Positions 6,410-13,844 of a stretch of DNA of 23,576 nt are shown one piece after another; the stretch's first letter is position 1; each line of letters starts with the position of its first letter. The position numbers and the translations under genes are program-made. Origin of the DNA: Scatomonas sp963649395. GTDB taxonomy: Bacteria; Bacillota; Clostridia; Lachnospirales; Lachnospiraceae. The stretch spans positions 1-23,576 of the forward strand of contig CAVJHW010000029.1 of NCBI GenBank assembly GCA_963649395.1. The letters run 5' to 3'. The notes under the pieces are model-generated. The model ran no database searches, was not told the origin of the DNA, and saw nothing but the letters and a program-made list of their open reading frames with translations.

Positions 6410-7735
6410 ATGGATATCAAAGAGTTACAGAAAATAGTCCGTGAAGGCGGAGTAGTCGGTGCCGGGGGCGCCGGATTCCCCACGTATGCCAAGTTGGATG
6501 AACGCGCAGAGACCATTCTTCTGAATTGCGCGGAATGTGAGCCCCTGCTGAAGCTGCATCGGCAGCTGATGGAGAAGCATGCCTATGAGATTATGAAGGC
6601 ATTTCATATGGTGGCGCAGATCGTGGGAGCCAAGGAGGCCATCATCGGAATTAAAAAGTCCTATGATGCAGCGGTAAAGGCCTTGCAGCAATATATCGGG
6701 GAATTTCCCGAGATGCGGATTGCCCTCCTGCAGGAGGTTTATCCCATGGGAGATGAGGTGGTTCTGATCTATGAGGCCACCCACAGGGTAGTGCGCCCCG
6801 GCGGCCTTCCCATCGAGGAGGGCGTTGCAGTCTTCAATGTGGAGACCATGTACAATATTTACAATGCGGTGGAGCATCAAAAGCCCGTCACCAGCAAGCT
6901 GGTATCTGTGGTAGCCGAGGTGGAGAATCCGGTAACGGTAAGAGTTCCCCTGGGCTGCACCATGGATGACGCAGTTGCCCTGGCGGGGGGAACTACGGTG
7001 AAGGATCCGGTCTATTTTGTCGGTGGTCCCATGATGGGCTTTATCGGAGCTGGCTCTCAGCCTATTACCAAGACCACCAATGCCATATTGGTGCTTCCCA
7101 AGGATCACAATATCGTGATGAAGAAGCAAAGGAAGACTTCGATTGATCTGCTGCGGGCTGCTTCTATCTGCTGTCAGTGTGAGGCCTGCACGGATATGTG
7201 TCCCCGTCATGCCTTGGGCCATCCCATTACGCCTCATATGTTTATGCGGTCGGCTTCCAATCAGGATTTCCAGAATCTGAATCCCTTCTTGCATACCTTC
7301 TTCTGTTCCTCCTGTGGGGTCTGCGAGATGTATGCCTGCCCCCAGAGCCTGGCTCCCCGGTCTCTGATCGCAGATTATAAGGCTGGCTTGCGGAAGAATG
7401 GAGTGAAGCCGCCCCAGGTAAGCCCTGCGCCGGTTACCAAGGGCAGGGAGTATCAGAAGGTTCCGGAGGAACGCTTGATGGCTCGGCTGGGTCTGACCCC
7501 CTATGATAAACCGGCTCCCCTGGAGGATGAGGTGGTGCCCATGAAGGCGGTGAAGGTCCTTTTAAGTCAGCATATCGGAGCCCCGGCTCTGCCTATTGTC
7601 AAGGTGGGAGATACCGTAACGGAGGGGCAGGTCATTGCAGAACCGGCCAAGGGCTTAAGTGTATGCATCCACGCCTCAATCAGCGGCCGTGTCAATGAAG
7701 TCACCGGTACCTACATCGGCATCATCAGCAAGTAG
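6410..7735 (+). CDS. PduS-like BMC-associated Fe-S flavoprotein (RnfC-like)
   Basis: This 441-aa protein resembles PduS/RnfC: an N-terminal NADH/FMN-binding part with GAGGAGFPT (17-25), a central region, two [4Fe-4S] motifs (C254-x2-C257-x2-C260-x3-C264-P and C299-x2-C302-x2-C305-x4-C310-P), and a C-terminal lipoyl-like/SLBB-type end (ALPIVKVGDTVTEGQVIAEP). In B12-dependent Pdu compartments PduS is a cobalamin reductase that binds the shell protein PduT. Here no B12 enzyme is visible, so an electron-transfer or NADH-reoxidation role is inferred. It lies directly before the PduT-like gene, matching that partnership. A GGAG lies a few bases before ATG 6410; the 55-bp gap upstream holds a small GGCTGC-ccgt-GCAGCC hairpin. 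Confidence 0.9.
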   Translation: MDIKELQKIVREGGVVGAGGAGFPTYAKLDERAETILLNCAECEPLLKLHRQLMEKHAYEIMKAFHMVAQIVGAKEAIIGIKKSYDAAVKALQQYIGEFPEMRIALLQEVYPMGDEVVLIYEATHRVVRPGGLPIEEGVAVFNVETMYNIYNAVEHQKPVTSKLVSVVAEVENPVTVRVPLGCTMDDAVALAGGTTVKDPVYFVGGPMMGFIGAGSQPITKTTNAILVLPKDHNIVMKKQRKTSIDLLRAASICCQCEACTDMCPRHALGHPITPHMFMRSASNQDFQNLNPFLHTFFCSSCGVCEMYACPQSLAPRSLIADYKAGLRKNGVKPPQVSPAPVTKGREYQKVPEERLMARLGLTPYDKPAPLEDEVVPMKAVKVLLSQHIGAPALPIVKVGDTVTEGQVIAEPAKGLSVCIHASISGRVNEVTGTYIGIISK

Positions 7736-7752
7736 AAAGGACGAGTACTGTT

Positions 7753-8301
7753 ATGAGTAAGGCAATCGGAATGATCGAATTCAAGACTGTGGCTGCAGGC
7801 ATTACAGCCGCAGATACCATGGTCAAAACCTCAGAAGTAGAGATCGTAGAAGCCCAGACAGTCTGTCCTGGGAAGTATATTGCTATTATTTCAGGAGATT
7901 TAAGCGCAGTGAAGGCGGCGGTGGAAGCCGCAGGAGCCGGGAATGAATCCCAGCTGATCGACAGCTTTGTACTGGGCAATCCCCATGAATCCATTTTTCC
8001 GGCTATCTACGGCTCCTCTCAGATAGAGGAGGTCAGCGCCTTGGGGATCCTGGAGACCTATGACGCCGCAGCTATCATAGAGGCGGCAGATATCGCTGCC
8101 AAGACAGCTATTGTGGATCTGATTGAGCTGCGGATCGCCAAGGGCATGTGCGGCAAGTCCTACATGCTCCTGACCGGAGAAGTTTCTGCCGTTGAGGCTG
8201 CGATTGAAAAGGCCAAGAATCTGGTAGGGGAGAAGGGCATGTTCCTGGATTCTTCCGTCATCGCCCATCCCGACAAGAAGATGATCCGGACTATTCTGTA
8301 A
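7753..8301 (+). CDS. PduT-like BMC-T tandem-domain shell protein with Fe-S cysteine
   Basis: This 182-aa protein has two BMC domains (about 1-90 and 95-182), which should form a pseudohexameric trimer. Domain 1 begins KAIGMIEFKTVAAGITAADT and domain 2 ALGILETYDAAAIIEAADIA. Cys38 in VCPGKY is at the same position as the pore cysteine that holds a [4Fe-4S] cluster in characterised PduT. The shell tile may therefore conduct electrons between the lumen and the cytosol, with the adjacent PduS-like protein as partner. AAAGGA lies before ATG 7753. The repressor gene starts 16 bp after its stop. No PduB-like gated BMC-T is present in the window. Confidence 0.92.
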   Translation: MSKAIGMIEFKTVAAGITAADTMVKTSEVEIVEAQTVCPGKYIAIISGDLSAVKAAVEAAGAGNESQLIDSFVLGNPHESIFPAIYGSSQIEEVSALGILETYDAAAIIEAADIAAKTAIVDLIELRIAKGMCGKSYMLLTGEVSAVEAAIEKAKNLVGEKGMFLDSSVIAHPDKKMIRTIL

Positions 8302-8317
8302 GAATGAGGACTGACTT

Positions 8318-9079
8318 ATGTTGGCATTAGAACGACGAAACCTAATACTAGAGAAGCTTCAGGATGAGAAACGTGTCGTTGTCAGCGAACTCAGCCAGAT
8401 CTATAATGTGTCGGAGGAGACCATTCGCAGAGACCTGGAGAAGCTGGAACACGAGGGCTTTGCCACCAAAAGCTATGGCGGAGCGGTTCTGAACGAAAAT
8501 GTGGGGATTGATATGCCCCTGAACATCCGCAGCAAGAAGAATGTGGCAGCGAAGCAAAAGATGGCAGAGATCGCTGCCTCCCTGATCCATGACGGGGATC
8601 ATATCATGCTAGATGCCAGCTCCACCGACCTTTTTATCGCCAAGGCCATCAAGAACAAGCAGCGGCTGACGGTCATCACCAACTCCATTGAGATCGTAGT
8701 GGAGCTGTCGGAGATTGGCGGCTGGAACGTCATTTGCACGGGAGGGAACCTGAAGGAAGGCTATCTGGCTCTCCTAGGAACCCAGACAGAGGAAACCATC
8801 CGAACCTACTATGCGGACAAAGCTTTTGTCTCCTGCAAGGGCTTGAACTATGACCATGGCATTATGGACTCCCTCCAGCCCTTTACCAATGTAAAAAAAG
8901 TTATTATGGCCTCCACAGCGAAGTGCTACCTGGTGTTGGATCATACCAAATTTGACAAAACAGCCTTCACTAAGGCCGGCGACCTCCACCAGATCGCCGC
9001 TGTCATTACGGATACAAAACCAGATGATAAGTGGATGGAGGTCTTCCGCCAAAAGGGGATCGAGTGCTATTACCCCTGA
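8318..9079 (+). CDS. DeoR-family transcriptional regulator of the BMC operon
   Basis: This 253-aa regulator has an N-terminal winged helix (RRNLILEKLQDEKRVVVSEL, then NVSEETIRRDLEKLEHEG, about 5-57) followed by the DeoR sugar-phosphate sensor domain (DASSTDLFIAKAI, VITNSIEIV, CTGGNLKEGYLALLG). Family members typically bind a phosphorylated sugar, so a fuculose/rhamnulose phosphate or a pathway intermediate is a plausible effector. It is the last gene of the BMC operon, 16 bp after the BMC-T gene, and is followed by a strong terminator. This suggests autoregulation through the promoter at 234-262, although no operator was identified. Length and domain order are normal. Confidence 0.9.
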   Translation: MLALERRNLILEKLQDEKRVVVSELSQIYNVSEETIRRDLEKLEHEGFATKSYGGAVLNENVGIDMPLNIRSKKNVAAKQKMAEIAASLIHDGDHIMLDASSTDLFIAKAIKNKQRLTVITNSIEIVVELSEIGGWNVICTGGNLKEGYLALLGTQTEETIRTYYADKAFVSCKGLNYDHGIMDSLQPFTNVKKVIMASTAKCYLVLDHTKFDKTAFTKAGDLHQIAAVITDTKPDDKWMEVFRQKGIECYYP

Positions 9080-9104
9080 TGAAACGAATAAGAAGAATAA
9101 GAGG

Positions 9105-9149
9105 AAAGACAGGCGTCAGTCCCAGAGAATGGACAGGCGCCTGTCTTTT
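9105..9149 (+). terminator. Rho-independent terminator of the BMC operon
   Basis: AAAGACAGGCG (9105-9115) pairs perfectly with CGCCTGTCTTT (9138-9148), ending in TTTT. The loop can add GTCC/GGAC pairing. It lies 25 bp after the regulator stop and before the CIRCE-controlled promoter. Confidence 0.88.
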
Positions 9150-9173
9150 GTTCACAATTTTTTCACAAAATAA

Positions 9174-9200
9174 TTAGCACTCACCTATTGACAGTGCTAA
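9174..9200 (+). promoter_or_regulatory. CIRCE element (HrcA operator)
   Basis: TTAGCACTC (9174-9182), a 9-nt spacer and CAGTGCTAA (9192-9200) match the CIRCE consensus TTAGCACTC-N9-GAGTGCTAA except for one base at the inner edge of the right arm. It overlaps the -35 box of the hsp20 promoter, the right place for HrcA repression released by heat shock. Confidence 0.93.
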
Positions 9201-9216
9201 CAATAAGTGTTATAGT
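9188..9216 (+). promoter_or_regulatory. Sigma-A promoter of hsp20
   Basis: The -35 TTGACA (9188-9193), inside the CIRCE, has an exact 17-bp spacer to TATAGT (9211-9216). The leader to ATG 9368 is about 145 nt and purine-rich, with a tandem TTCCGGATG near 9322-9342. No gene is seen in 9080-9367. Confidence 0.9.
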
Positions 9217-9367
9217 ACACATAGAACAAAGGAAGAGGGAAAGAAAAGGAAGACAGAAAGGGTTTTCCAGATGACCCGGATTTCCAAGTTCTCAACAAAG
9301 AACAGAAGAACAAATCACACATTCCGGATGAGTTCCGGATGCACAGAATAAAAAGGAGAGATGACTT

Positions 9368-9834
9368 ATGATGATGCCTAGTATTTTTAATGATGATTTC
9401 TTTAGCCCCTGGATGGATTTCAGTGTACCGGATGTGGAGAAGACCCTGTATGGCAAACGTGCTTCTCATCTGATGAAGACGGATATTAAGGAGAAGGACA
9501 ACAGCTATGAGCTGGCCATCGACCTGCCGGGCTTCAGCAAGGAGGAAGTCAATGTGGAACTGAAGGACGGATATCTGACAGTGAGCGCAGCCAAGGCTTT
9601 GGAGAAGAATGAGAAGGATGACAAGGCCAAGGACAAGGCAGACAAATATATCAGNNNNNNNNNNATATCAGACGGGAGCGCTACGAGGGCAGCATGAGCC
9701 GAAGCTTCTATGTGGGTAAGAACCTGTCGGAGGAGGATATCCGCGGAGAGTATAAGAATGGCATCCTGAGACTGGAAGTTCCCAAAAAGGGCGCAGTAGA
9801 AGAGAAGAAGCATTATATCACCATTGAAGGATAA
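9368..9834 (+). CDS. hsp20: Small heat-shock protein Hsp20/IbpA family, interrupted by an assembly gap
   Basis: This ATP-independent holdase protects unfolding proteins in the cytosol. The N-terminal MMMPSIFNDDFFSPW and the alpha-crystallin domain (YELAIDLPGFSKEEVNVELKD, then SFYVGKNLSEEDIRGEYKNG and ILRLEVPKK) are typical. The frame breaks at ten Ns (9655-9664). The same 7-mer ATATCAG flanks the Ns on both sides; collapsing the duplicate and removing the Ns (17 bases) gives one continuous 149-aa protein reading KYIRRERYEGSMSRSF across the join. The gene is therefore probably intact. The ribosome site GGAG is at 9355-9358. It is controlled by the CIRCE promoter and closed by its own terminator. 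Confidence 0.92.
9655..9664. other. Ten-N assembly gap, probably artificial
   Basis: Exactly ten Ns are flanked by identical ATATCAG copies (9648-9654 and 9665-9671). This looks like two contigs that overlap by 7 bases but were scaffolded instead of merged. Confidence 0.85.
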
Positions 9835-9850
9835 GCAAAATGGCAACCAC

Positions 9851-9880
9851 AGTCCCCGGAAGCAATTCCGGGGACTTTTT
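9851..9880 (+). terminator. Rho-independent terminator after hsp20
   Basis: AGTCCCCGGAA (9851-9861), loop GCAA and TTCCGGGGACT (9866-9876) form a perfect 11-bp stem running into TTTTT. It lies 16 bp after the hsp20 stop and separates hsp20 from the DnaJ-like gene. Confidence 0.95.
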
Positions 9881-9976
9881 ATAGAAGTCTAGGCACACTG
9901 CCGAGCAGAGAGCATGTATGTGTGTATCCAGTGACTTTCTTTGACGATAGCTTTCAGAGAGGGAGGTGAGATTAGG

Positions 9977-11056
9977 ATGAAGGCAAAGAAGGATTATTAC
10001 CAGGTGCTGGGGGTCAGTCGGGATGCGGATGAGGAGAGCATCAAGAAGGCCTACCGGAAGCTGGCTAAGAAGTATCATCCGGATTCCAATGCGGGGAATG
10101 CAGAAGCAGAACAGCGCTTCAAGGAGATTACGGAGGCTCACACGGTATTGAGTGACCCGGAGAAGAGGAAGCTGTATGACCGCTTTGGTCACGCTGCCTT
10201 CGATGGAAGTATGCCCGGAGGAGCCTACGGGGATACCTATGGCGGCAGTTATGACGGTAATTACGGAGGTGGTTACGGAGCCAATTACGGCGGCAGTTAC
10301 GGAGGCAATACCCGCAGGTATTATAGTGGACAGACCCAGGGTTCCCAGGGACAGGGCTCTTATCGGGAATACCATTTCGAAGGCGGCAACATGGACGATA
10401 TGTTTGGCGATATGTTCAAGGATATTTTCCGCAATGCCGGTTCCGGAGGGGGGCAGAAGGAATATCAGAATGATAAGGGATTTGGGGGCTTCCGCAGTGA
10501 CTACAGTGCCAAGGGTCAGGATATCCACGCCAGTGTCTCCCTCACCTTTGATGAAGCTGCTTTCGGCTGCGAGAAAAGGATTTCCTTGCAAAATGCCCAG
10601 GGAAATGGGACCCAAACCCTCCAGGTGCATATCCCCGCAGGAATCGAGGATGGCAAGAGCATTCGCCTGAAGGGACGAGGCATGCCGGGCAGAGTCGGAG
10701 GAGTAGCCGGTGACTTGATTTTGACCGTGCAGGTAGGAGAACGGCTGGGCTTTGAGCGAAAGGGCTCTGATGTCTACACCACCGCAAATATTCCCTTTAC
10801 AACGGCGGTATTTGGCGGAGAAGCCCTGGTGGACACCCTCTATGGCAAGGTGAAATGTAAGATTCCTGCCGGTACCCAATCCGGTGCCCGGGTCCGACTG
10901 AGGGGCAAGGGAACTGTATCGGTGAAGAAGCCGGATGTTCGGGGAGATCAATATATCACCATTCAGATTCAGGTTCCCAAGAATCTCAGCAGCCAGGCCA
11001 GACAGAAATTGAAAGAATTCGAGACCCTTTGCTCTGAGGAAGCCTCCGTAACCTGA
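9977..11056 (+). CDS. DnaJ/CbpA-type Hsp40 co-chaperone without zinc finger
   Basis: This 359-aa protein should stimulate the DnaK ATPase and deliver substrates. The J domain (about 5-72) has the HPD motif at 34-36. Next comes a Gly-rich linker (80-175) in which residues 84-108 repeat tyrosine every four residues (YGDT, YGGS, YDGN, YGGG and so on). The C-terminal substrate domain follows (180-335; FDEAAFGCEKRISL, RLKGRGMPG, FGGEALVDTLYGKVKCKIPAGT). The CxxCxGxG zinc-finger repeats of true DnaJ are absent, so it is class B/CbpA-like. Start chosen at ATG 9977 with GGGAGGTGAG at 9961-9970. It is transcribed separately from hsp20; its own promoter is not obvious in 9881-9960. Confidence 0.92.
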   Translation: MKAKKDYYQVLGVSRDADEESIKKAYRKLAKKYHPDSNAGNAEAEQRFKEITEAHTVLSDPEKRKLYDRFGHAAFDGSMPGGAYGDTYGGSYDGNYGGGYGANYGGSYGGNTRRYYSGQTQGSQGQGSYREYHFEGGNMDDMFGDMFKDIFRNAGSGGGQKEYQNDKGFGGFRSDYSAKGQDIHASVSLTFDEAAFGCEKRISLQNAQGNGTQTLQVHIPAGIEDGKSIRLKGRGMPGRVGGVAGDLILTVQVGERLGFERKGSDVYTTANIPFTTAVFGGEALVDTLYGKVKCKIPAGTQSGARVRLRGKGTVSVKKPDVRGDQYITIQIQVPKNLSSQARQKLKEFETLCSEEASVT

Positions 11057-11107
11057 TAAGGATTCAGGCGGAATACGCACGGCTGATACAGCTGTTAGCA
11101 AAAAGAG

Positions 11108-11175
11108 AAGGCCTCTCGGCAGCTACCGCAGGCGGCAAGATGTTTGCCGTGGGCGTAGTTGCCGAGAGGCCTTTT
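11108..11175 (+). terminator. Strong nested-hairpin terminator after the DnaJ-like gene
   Basis: AAGGCCTCTCGGCA (11108-11121) pairs perfectly with TGCCGAGAGGCCTT (11160-11173). The enclosed 38 nt fold again through CTAC/GTAG and CGGCAA/TTGCCG. A short T run follows. The stem is much longer than needed for a simple terminator. Confidence 0.85.
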
Positions 11176-11222
11176 GTATGGAGAACTTCTGGAAATTTCA
11201 TCCTATTTTCACAATGAATTTC

Positions 11223-11252
11223 TTGCTTGCAAAGGAAGCTCTATGTTATAAT
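11223..11252 (+). promoter_or_regulatory. Sigma-A promoter of the envelope gene pair
   Basis: TTGCTT (11223-11228) is followed after an 18-bp spacer by consensus TATAAT (11247-11252). The predicted transcript start (about 11259) lies downstream of the earliest in-frame ATG (11178), so that longer start is ruled out in favour of 11289. Confidence 0.72.
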
Positions 11253-11288
11253 ACGGGCGTTGGACCATTGCAAATGAAGGAGACAAGG

Positions 11289-12491
11289 ATGTCGGAGGAG
11301 AAAATGTCGGACAAGAAGCAGACGACGGGGAGGGTCAGAAGCTCGACTATCAGGCGCCGCAGGCAAAGTCTGCGAGCCAGGAGACGGCGGAGGGTATGGA
11401 TGATCCGTGGAATTCTGCTGGTGGTAGCCCTTGGGGGGCTTTCCCTGGCTGTTTGGGGGATTTCCGCAGCCATCCGGGAGGGAAGCAGACTAAAGGCAGG
11501 CGCCTCCTCTGCGTCAGGAGAGGAATCCCAGGAGGACCTGGTGGCAATGGGGGCAGATTCTGTCCGCCATTTTTCTTTCCCCATCCTTCTGGTGGAGGAC
11601 CAGGCGGCTGGGGAAGGCAGCTCTCCCTTGACGCTGGAAGAGTTTCAGCAGATTCTGCAGGACCTTTATGACAAGGATTACCTCTTGGTAGATATCTATG
11701 ATTTGGCTGCGGTATCTACCTTGGAATCGGGCAGTCAGGTCTATGAGAAGGGAAGGCTTTCTCTTCCGGAGGGGAAGAAACCCTTTGTCTTGTCGCAACG
11801 GGATGTCAGCTACCCCTTCGACAAGGCAGGGAATGGGTATGCCTCCCGACTGGTGGTGGATGAAGATGGCAGGCTGGTCCATGAATATGTACAGGCGGAC
11901 GGCAGCAGGGTTACCGGAGATTACGATGTGGTTTCCTGTCTGGAGACCTTTATCCAGGAGCATCCGGATTTTTCCTGGCAGGGAGCTCGGGGAATCCTAG
12001 GCTTGACAGGCTACAATGGGATTCTGGGTTATCGGACGACCTCCTACTTGGCTTCCACGGAGGGGAATCCCTATGCAGATTACGGGACCTATGACACCCA
12101 GTCGGAGATAGCTGCCTGCCAGACGGTGGTGCAGGCGCTGAAAGACAAGGGCTGGAACCTGGCCAGCAATGGCAATGGCAATACCAGCTATGGCAGTGAG
12201 ATGTCTCAAATGCAGACGGATGCGGATCTATGGCAGACCAATGTGGCTTCCGTGACAGGAACTACGGATATCCTTATTTTCCCCTATGAGACAGATATCA
12301 GCGGATGGGGCGGATATAGCCAGGAGAATGAGAAATACAGCTACCTGTGGAATCAGGGCTTTCGCTACTTCTGCATAGAGGACGAGGAGAATGTCTCCTG
12401 GCTGCAGGTGGGACAGGATTATGTCAGGCAAGGGATTCATGAGATTGATTCCTACCAGGACTACCAGGCTGTCATGGCTCTGGAGCAATAG
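11289..12491 (+). CDS. Membrane-anchored NodB-like polysaccharide deacetylase homologue, probably catalytically inactive
   Basis: This 400-aa protein has a strongly basic N-terminus (runs of Arg at 22-35), one membrane segment (about 38-60) and an extracellular domain resembling Lachnospiraceae polysaccharide-deacetylase-like proteins (LTLEEFQQILQDLYDKDYLL, EGKKPFVLSQRDVSY, ARGILGLTGYNGILGYRT, DILIFPYETDISGW). The metal and catalytic residues look lost: the Asp-Asp of motif 1 is Arg171-Asp172, and the two His of the HSxxxH-type motif 2 appear as Asn294 and Asn298 (SNGNGN). It may bind glycan rather than cut it. Start 11289 has AAGGAG at 11277-11282. It precedes the lipoprotein gene by 29 bp in an apparent operon. 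Confidence 0.75.
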   Translation: MSEEKMSDKKQTTGRVRSSTIRRRRQSLRARRRRRVWMIRGILLVVALGGLSLAVWGISAAIREGSRLKAGASSASGEESQEDLVAMGADSVRHFSFPILLVEDQAAGEGSSPLTLEEFQQILQDLYDKDYLLVDIYDLAAVSTLESGSQVYEKGRLSLPEGKKPFVLSQRDVSYPFDKAGNGYASRLVVDEDGRLVHEYVQADGSRVTGDYDVVSCLETFIQEHPDFSWQGARGILGLTGYNGILGYRTTSYLASTEGNPYADYGTYDTQSEIAACQTVVQALKDKGWNLASNGNGNTSYGSEMSQMQTDADLWQTNVASVTGTTDILIFPYETDISGWGGYSQENEKYSYLWNQGFRYFCIEDEENVSWLQVGQDYVRQGIHEIDSYQDYQAVMALEQ

Positions 12492-12520
12492 GAGTAGAGC
12501 AATAAGGAGTGAAGATTATT

Positions 12521-13675
12521 ATGAAAAACAGAAAAGCATTGCTTGTATTATGTCTGGCTGCGGCATTGGCAGCTACAGGATGCGGAAATAAGGGAAAAGA
12601 TTCTTCGGAAGCCACATCCACTTCTTCCGCGGAGTCCGCTTCCTCCGCTTCTTCCGCAGATTCCACAAGTACGTCGGAGGAGGACACCACTCCTCTGGTT
12701 GACGGGGACTTTGAACTGGAGGACTGTATCACCCTGTGTGATTACAAGGGTCTGAAGCTGACCCGAGAGGTGGAAGCAGTTACGGATGAGGATGTGGAGA
12801 GCTATATCACCTCTATGATGAGCCCAGAGGTGGTGACCGATGCCTCCGCCGTGGTAGAAGAGGGAGATACCGTAAATATTGACTACGAGGGCACCAAGGA
12901 CGGAGTTGCCTTTGATGGCGGCACCTCTACCGGCTACGATCTGGTCATCGGTTCCGACAGCTTCATTGATGGCTTTGAAGACGGACTCATCGGGATGAAG
13001 GCAGGAGAAAGCCGGGATCTGGATCTGACATTTCCGGAGGACTATCAGGCAGAGGACCTGGCAGGGGCTGCTGTGGTCTTCCACGTTACAGTGAATACCA
13101 TCAGCCGGGTACCGGATCTGACCGATGCCTGGGTGGTGGCAAATACAGACGGGGAGTATACCACAGCTGAGGAATATCGGCAGAATGCAAGGGAAAATCT
13201 GGAGACAAATAACGAAAATACCGCTCTCCAGAATCTGCGTCAGACTGTCTGGACCCAGCTGGAGGAGAATTCCACCTTCAAACAGCTTCCCTCCTCCTAT
13301 GTAGAAGAGGGACAAACGGAATTTGAGAATAACGTAACCCAGGAGGCCTCCTACTATGGATATGAGCTGGAGGAATATGTTGAGAACGCAGGCTTGACGA
13401 TGGACGAGTATAATTCCAAAAAAGAACAGTACGGCCGGTCTGTTGCCAAGAGCCGCCTCTTGTTGGATGCCCTGGTGCAGGCCGAAAAGGTAAGTACAGA
13501 GGATCAGGAATATAAAGAAGCTCTGGACACCTTGGCAGAGTCCTATAGCATGGATGCGGATACCCTGGTGGACACCTACGGACAGGATACCGTGGAACAA
13601 TATATCCTGACCAGCCTGGTGCTGGATCGGGTCATCGGATATGCGGATGTCACAGATGCCACGGCGGCAGAATAA
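12521..13675 (+). CDS. Lipoprotein with trigger-factor-like FKBP peptidyl-prolyl isomerase domain
   Basis: This 384-aa protein is predicted to be exported and anchored outside the membrane, where it would assist folding of secreted proteins. The N-terminus is a lipoprotein signal (KNRKALLVLCLAAALAATGC, lipid Cys21). A Ser/Ala/Thr/Glu-rich linker follows (24-60), then an FKBP domain at about 112-195 (GDTVNIDYEG, FDGGTSTGYDLVIG, FIDGFEDGLIGMKAGE). The rest is a helical C-terminal part like the trigger factor chaperone arm (LPSSYVEEGQTEFENN ... GLTMDEYNSK). The ribosome-binding domain of true trigger factor is absent. Start: ATG 12521 after AAGGAG (12504-12509); GTG 12509 overlaps that site and is less likely. 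No clear terminator separates it from the tRNA promoter. Confidence 0.85.
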   Translation: MKNRKALLVLCLAAALAATGCGNKGKDSSEATSTSSAESASSASSADSTSTSEEDTTPLVDGDFELEDCITLCDYKGLKLTREVEAVTDEDVESYITSMMSPEVVTDASAVVEEGDTVNIDYEGTKDGVAFDGGTSTGYDLVIGSDSFIDGFEDGLIGMKAGESRDLDLTFPEDYQAEDLAGAAVVFHVTVNTISRVPDLTDAWVVANTDGEYTTAEEYRQNARENLETNNENTALQNLRQTVWTQLEENSTFKQLPSSYVEEGQTEFENNVTQEASYYGYELEEYVENAGLTMDEYNSKKEQYGRSVAKSRLLLDALVQAEKVSTEDQEYKEALDTLAESYSMDADTLVDTYGQDTVEQYILTSLVLDRVIGYADVTDATAAE

Positions 13676-13724
13676 GTCGCCTAACTACAGGCCGGGAAGC
13701 GCTCCGACAGCAAATCTTTTTTGA

Positions 13725-13753
13725 TTGACAACCCGTCTTGTTTGCAGTATAGT
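13725..13753 (+). promoter_or_regulatory. Sigma-A promoter of tRNA-Ala
   Basis: Consensus TTGACA (13725-13730), a 17-bp spacer and TATAGT (13748-13753) lie 9 bp before the tRNA. A perfect inverted repeat, CCCGTCTTGT (13732-13741) and ACAAGACGGG (13756-13765), frames the -10 box. Confidence 0.9.
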
Positions 13754-13762
13754 AGACAAGAC

Positions 13763-13835
13763 GGGGCATTAGCGCAGTTGGGAGCGCGCCACATTCGCAT
13801 TGTGGAGGCCGTGGGTTCGAATCCCATATGCTCCA
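13763..13835 (+). tRNA. tRNA-Ala, anticodon CGC
   Basis: The 73-nt cloverleaf has acceptor arms GGGGCAT and ATGCTCC (13763-13769, 13828-13834) and a D stem GCGC/GCGC. The anticodon stem is CCACA/TGTGG with loop TTCGCAT, giving anticodon CGC, which reads GCG (Ala). The T loop TTCGAAT lies between GTGGG and CCCAT. The G3:U70 pair, the main identity element for alanyl-tRNA synthetase, is present, with discriminator A. The 3' CCA is not encoded. Confidence 0.96.
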
Positions 13836-13844
13836 TCCTATTAA

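Noticed and set aside
9655..9664. hsp20 as a true frameshifted pseudogene
   Set aside because: The break coincides exactly with Ns flanked by duplicated contig ends; the merged sequence gives an intact protein.
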